Source: Actinopolymorpha rutila
GTDB taxonomy: Bacteria > Actinomycetota > Actinomycetes > Propionibacteriales > Actinopolymorphaceae
Direction of reading: 5' to 3'
Length of the DNA stretch: 64,000 nt
Assembly (NCBI RefSeq): GCF_013407855.1
Contig: NZ_JACBZH010000001.1
Span: 1,116,001-1,180,000 of the forward strand
The notes under the pieces were generated by a model, which had not been told where the DNA came from, did not search any database, and saw only the letters and a program-made list of their open reading frames with translations. A program made the translations under genes and the position numbers. Below, piece by piece: positions 63,271 to 64,000 of this stretch (its first letter is position 1; every line of letters starts with the position of its first letter).

Positions 63271-64000
63271 ATGGAATTCGTGACCGAGGAGATCGCCAGC
63301 CAACCCGGGTGCTGGCGGCGTGCCGTCGCGCTCGCCGAGTCCGCCGCGGCGGTGCTGCCCCGCCCGGGCGAGCGGGTCGCCGTGCTCGGCTGCGGCACGT
63401 CGTGGTTCATGGCCCAGGCGTACGCCAGCCTGCGGGAAGGCTCGGGCCAGGGTGAGACCGACGCGTTCACCGCCACCGAGCTGCCCGCCGACCGGCGCTA
63501 CGACCGGGTGGTCACGATCACGCGTTCGGGCACCACGACCGAGGTGCTCGCCGCACTGACCCGGCTGCACGGCCGGGTGCCCACGGTCTCCCTGACCGCG
63601 GACCCGAACACCCCGGTGATGGAGCGCTCCGACGAGACCGTCGTCCTCGACTTCGCCGACGAGCGGTCGGTCGTCCAGACCCGGTTCGCCACCTCCGTAC
63701 TCGCCCTCCTGCGCACCCACCTCGGCGCCGACCTCACCGGCGCGATCGCCGACGCCGAGACCACGGTGACCGAGCCGCTCCCGGTCGGCGCGACCGAACG
63801 CCGGCAGTTCACCTACCTTGGCACCGGCTGGACGATCGGGCTGGCCAACGAGGCCGCCCTGAAGATGCGCGAGGCATCCTTGTCGTGGACCGAGGCCTAC
63901 CCCGCGATGGAGTACCGCCACGGTCCGATGAGCATCACCGACGGCTCGTCGGTGGTGTGGTTCCTCGGCACGCCGCCCAACGGTCTGCTGGACGAGGTGG
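63271..64000 (+). CDS. SIS-domain sugar isomerase/deaminase (3' end beyond window)
   Basis: From ATG 63271 the frame is open to the right edge (243 residues seen). Two SIS domains are apparent: the first with GCGTSWFMAQAY and ITRSGTTTEVLAAL, the second beginning FTYLGTGWTIGLANEAALKM and REASLSWTEAYPAMEYRHGP. This is the pattern of GlmS/AgaS-like sugar isomerases without a glutaminase domain. It probably handles an amino-sugar phosphate. GGAAGGGA precedes the ATG. It is divergent from a DeoR regulator. Confidence 0.88.
   Translation, partial: MEFVTEEIASQPGCWRRAVALAESAAAVLPRPGERVAVLGCGTSWFMAQAYASLREGSGQGETDAFTATELPADRRYDRVVTITRSGTTTEVLAALTRLHGRVPTVSLTADPNTPVMERSDETVVLDFADERSVVQTRFATSVLALLRTHLGADLTGAIADAETTVTEPLPVGATERRQFTYLGTGWTIGLANEAALKMREASLSWTEAYPAMEYRHGPMSITDGSSVVWFLGTPPNGLLDEV

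Overview
The window is GC-rich chromosomal DNA with strongly GC-biased third codon positions, many GTG starts and several leaderless-looking promoters. Together with the gene content (GroEL2 under CIRCE, bacterial XPB, DUF3027, DUF2530, a CysO-like sulfur carrier, a CspB with a C-terminal extension, DUF5753 regulators, DUF3152) this points to an actinobacterium; I cannot fix the family. No rRNA, tRNA, CRISPR array, insertion sequence or prophage module was seen. The gene order around the cold-shock gene, MFS transporter, DUF3027, DUF2530, marR, serC and pdxH recalls the conserved Rv0871-Rv0884c neighbourhood of mycobacteria, with other genes interleaved. The thrC / sulfur carrier / csp / groEL2 block recalls a Streptomyces arrangement. 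Both comparisons are from memory.

Layout. 1-3360: tail of an exopolysaccharide cluster on the minus strand (a Wzz/BY-kinase-like protein cut by the window edge, a GT4 glycosyltransferase, a flippase fragment). 3361-7653: GT20 trehalose-phosphate synthase, an exported protein, an XRE/membrane-protein pair behind two operator-like palindromes, and a serine hydrolase. 7654-13700: SAM-I riboswitch, threonine-synthase-like enzyme and CysO-like carrier, then a clan-D glycosidase, a cold-shock protein and groEL2 behind two tandem CIRCE elements. 13737-14939: M19 dipeptidase. 15000-17900: a small accessory islet of orphan genes, including a 40-residue peptide, with strong hairpins and a DUF5753 regulator. 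17953-28528: RraA-like protein, CutC, GH20 hexosaminidase, an unknown membrane protein, HD hydrolase, HelD/HelR-type helicase and a secreted DUF1906-SH3 protein. 28622-37182: bacterial XPB and its usual partner, separated here by CGNR, CBS, permease, HAD and DUF3152 genes. 37548-42452: flippase-like membrane protein, DJ-1 protein, META lipoprotein, a HAD-LarE fusion and CspB. 42473-50977: two MFS transporters, DUF3027, DUF2530, a purine permease, an SDR, marR and thpR. 50988-61300: molybdopterin oxidoreductase, methionine aminopeptidase divergent from an XRE regulator, DMT and YesL membrane proteins, an anchored beta-propeller protein, serC, a methyltransferase, and a truncated MerR in frame with pdxH. 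61300-64000: phosphoesterase and a DeoR regulator divergent from a SIS-domain gene cut by the right edge.

The most interesting functional unit is SAM-I riboswitch - threonine-synthase-like enzyme - CysO-like carrier (7816-9559). A SAM sensor on this pair suggests sulfur or methionine metabolism rather than plain threonine synthesis. Other points worth attention are the HAD-LarE fusion, the MerR-HTH/PdxH reading-frame fusion with its perfect 20-bp operator, the degenerate P-loop of the EPS kinase-like protein, tandem CIRCE elements, a collagen-like N-terminus on a purine permease, and several very short genes with good ribosome binding sites.
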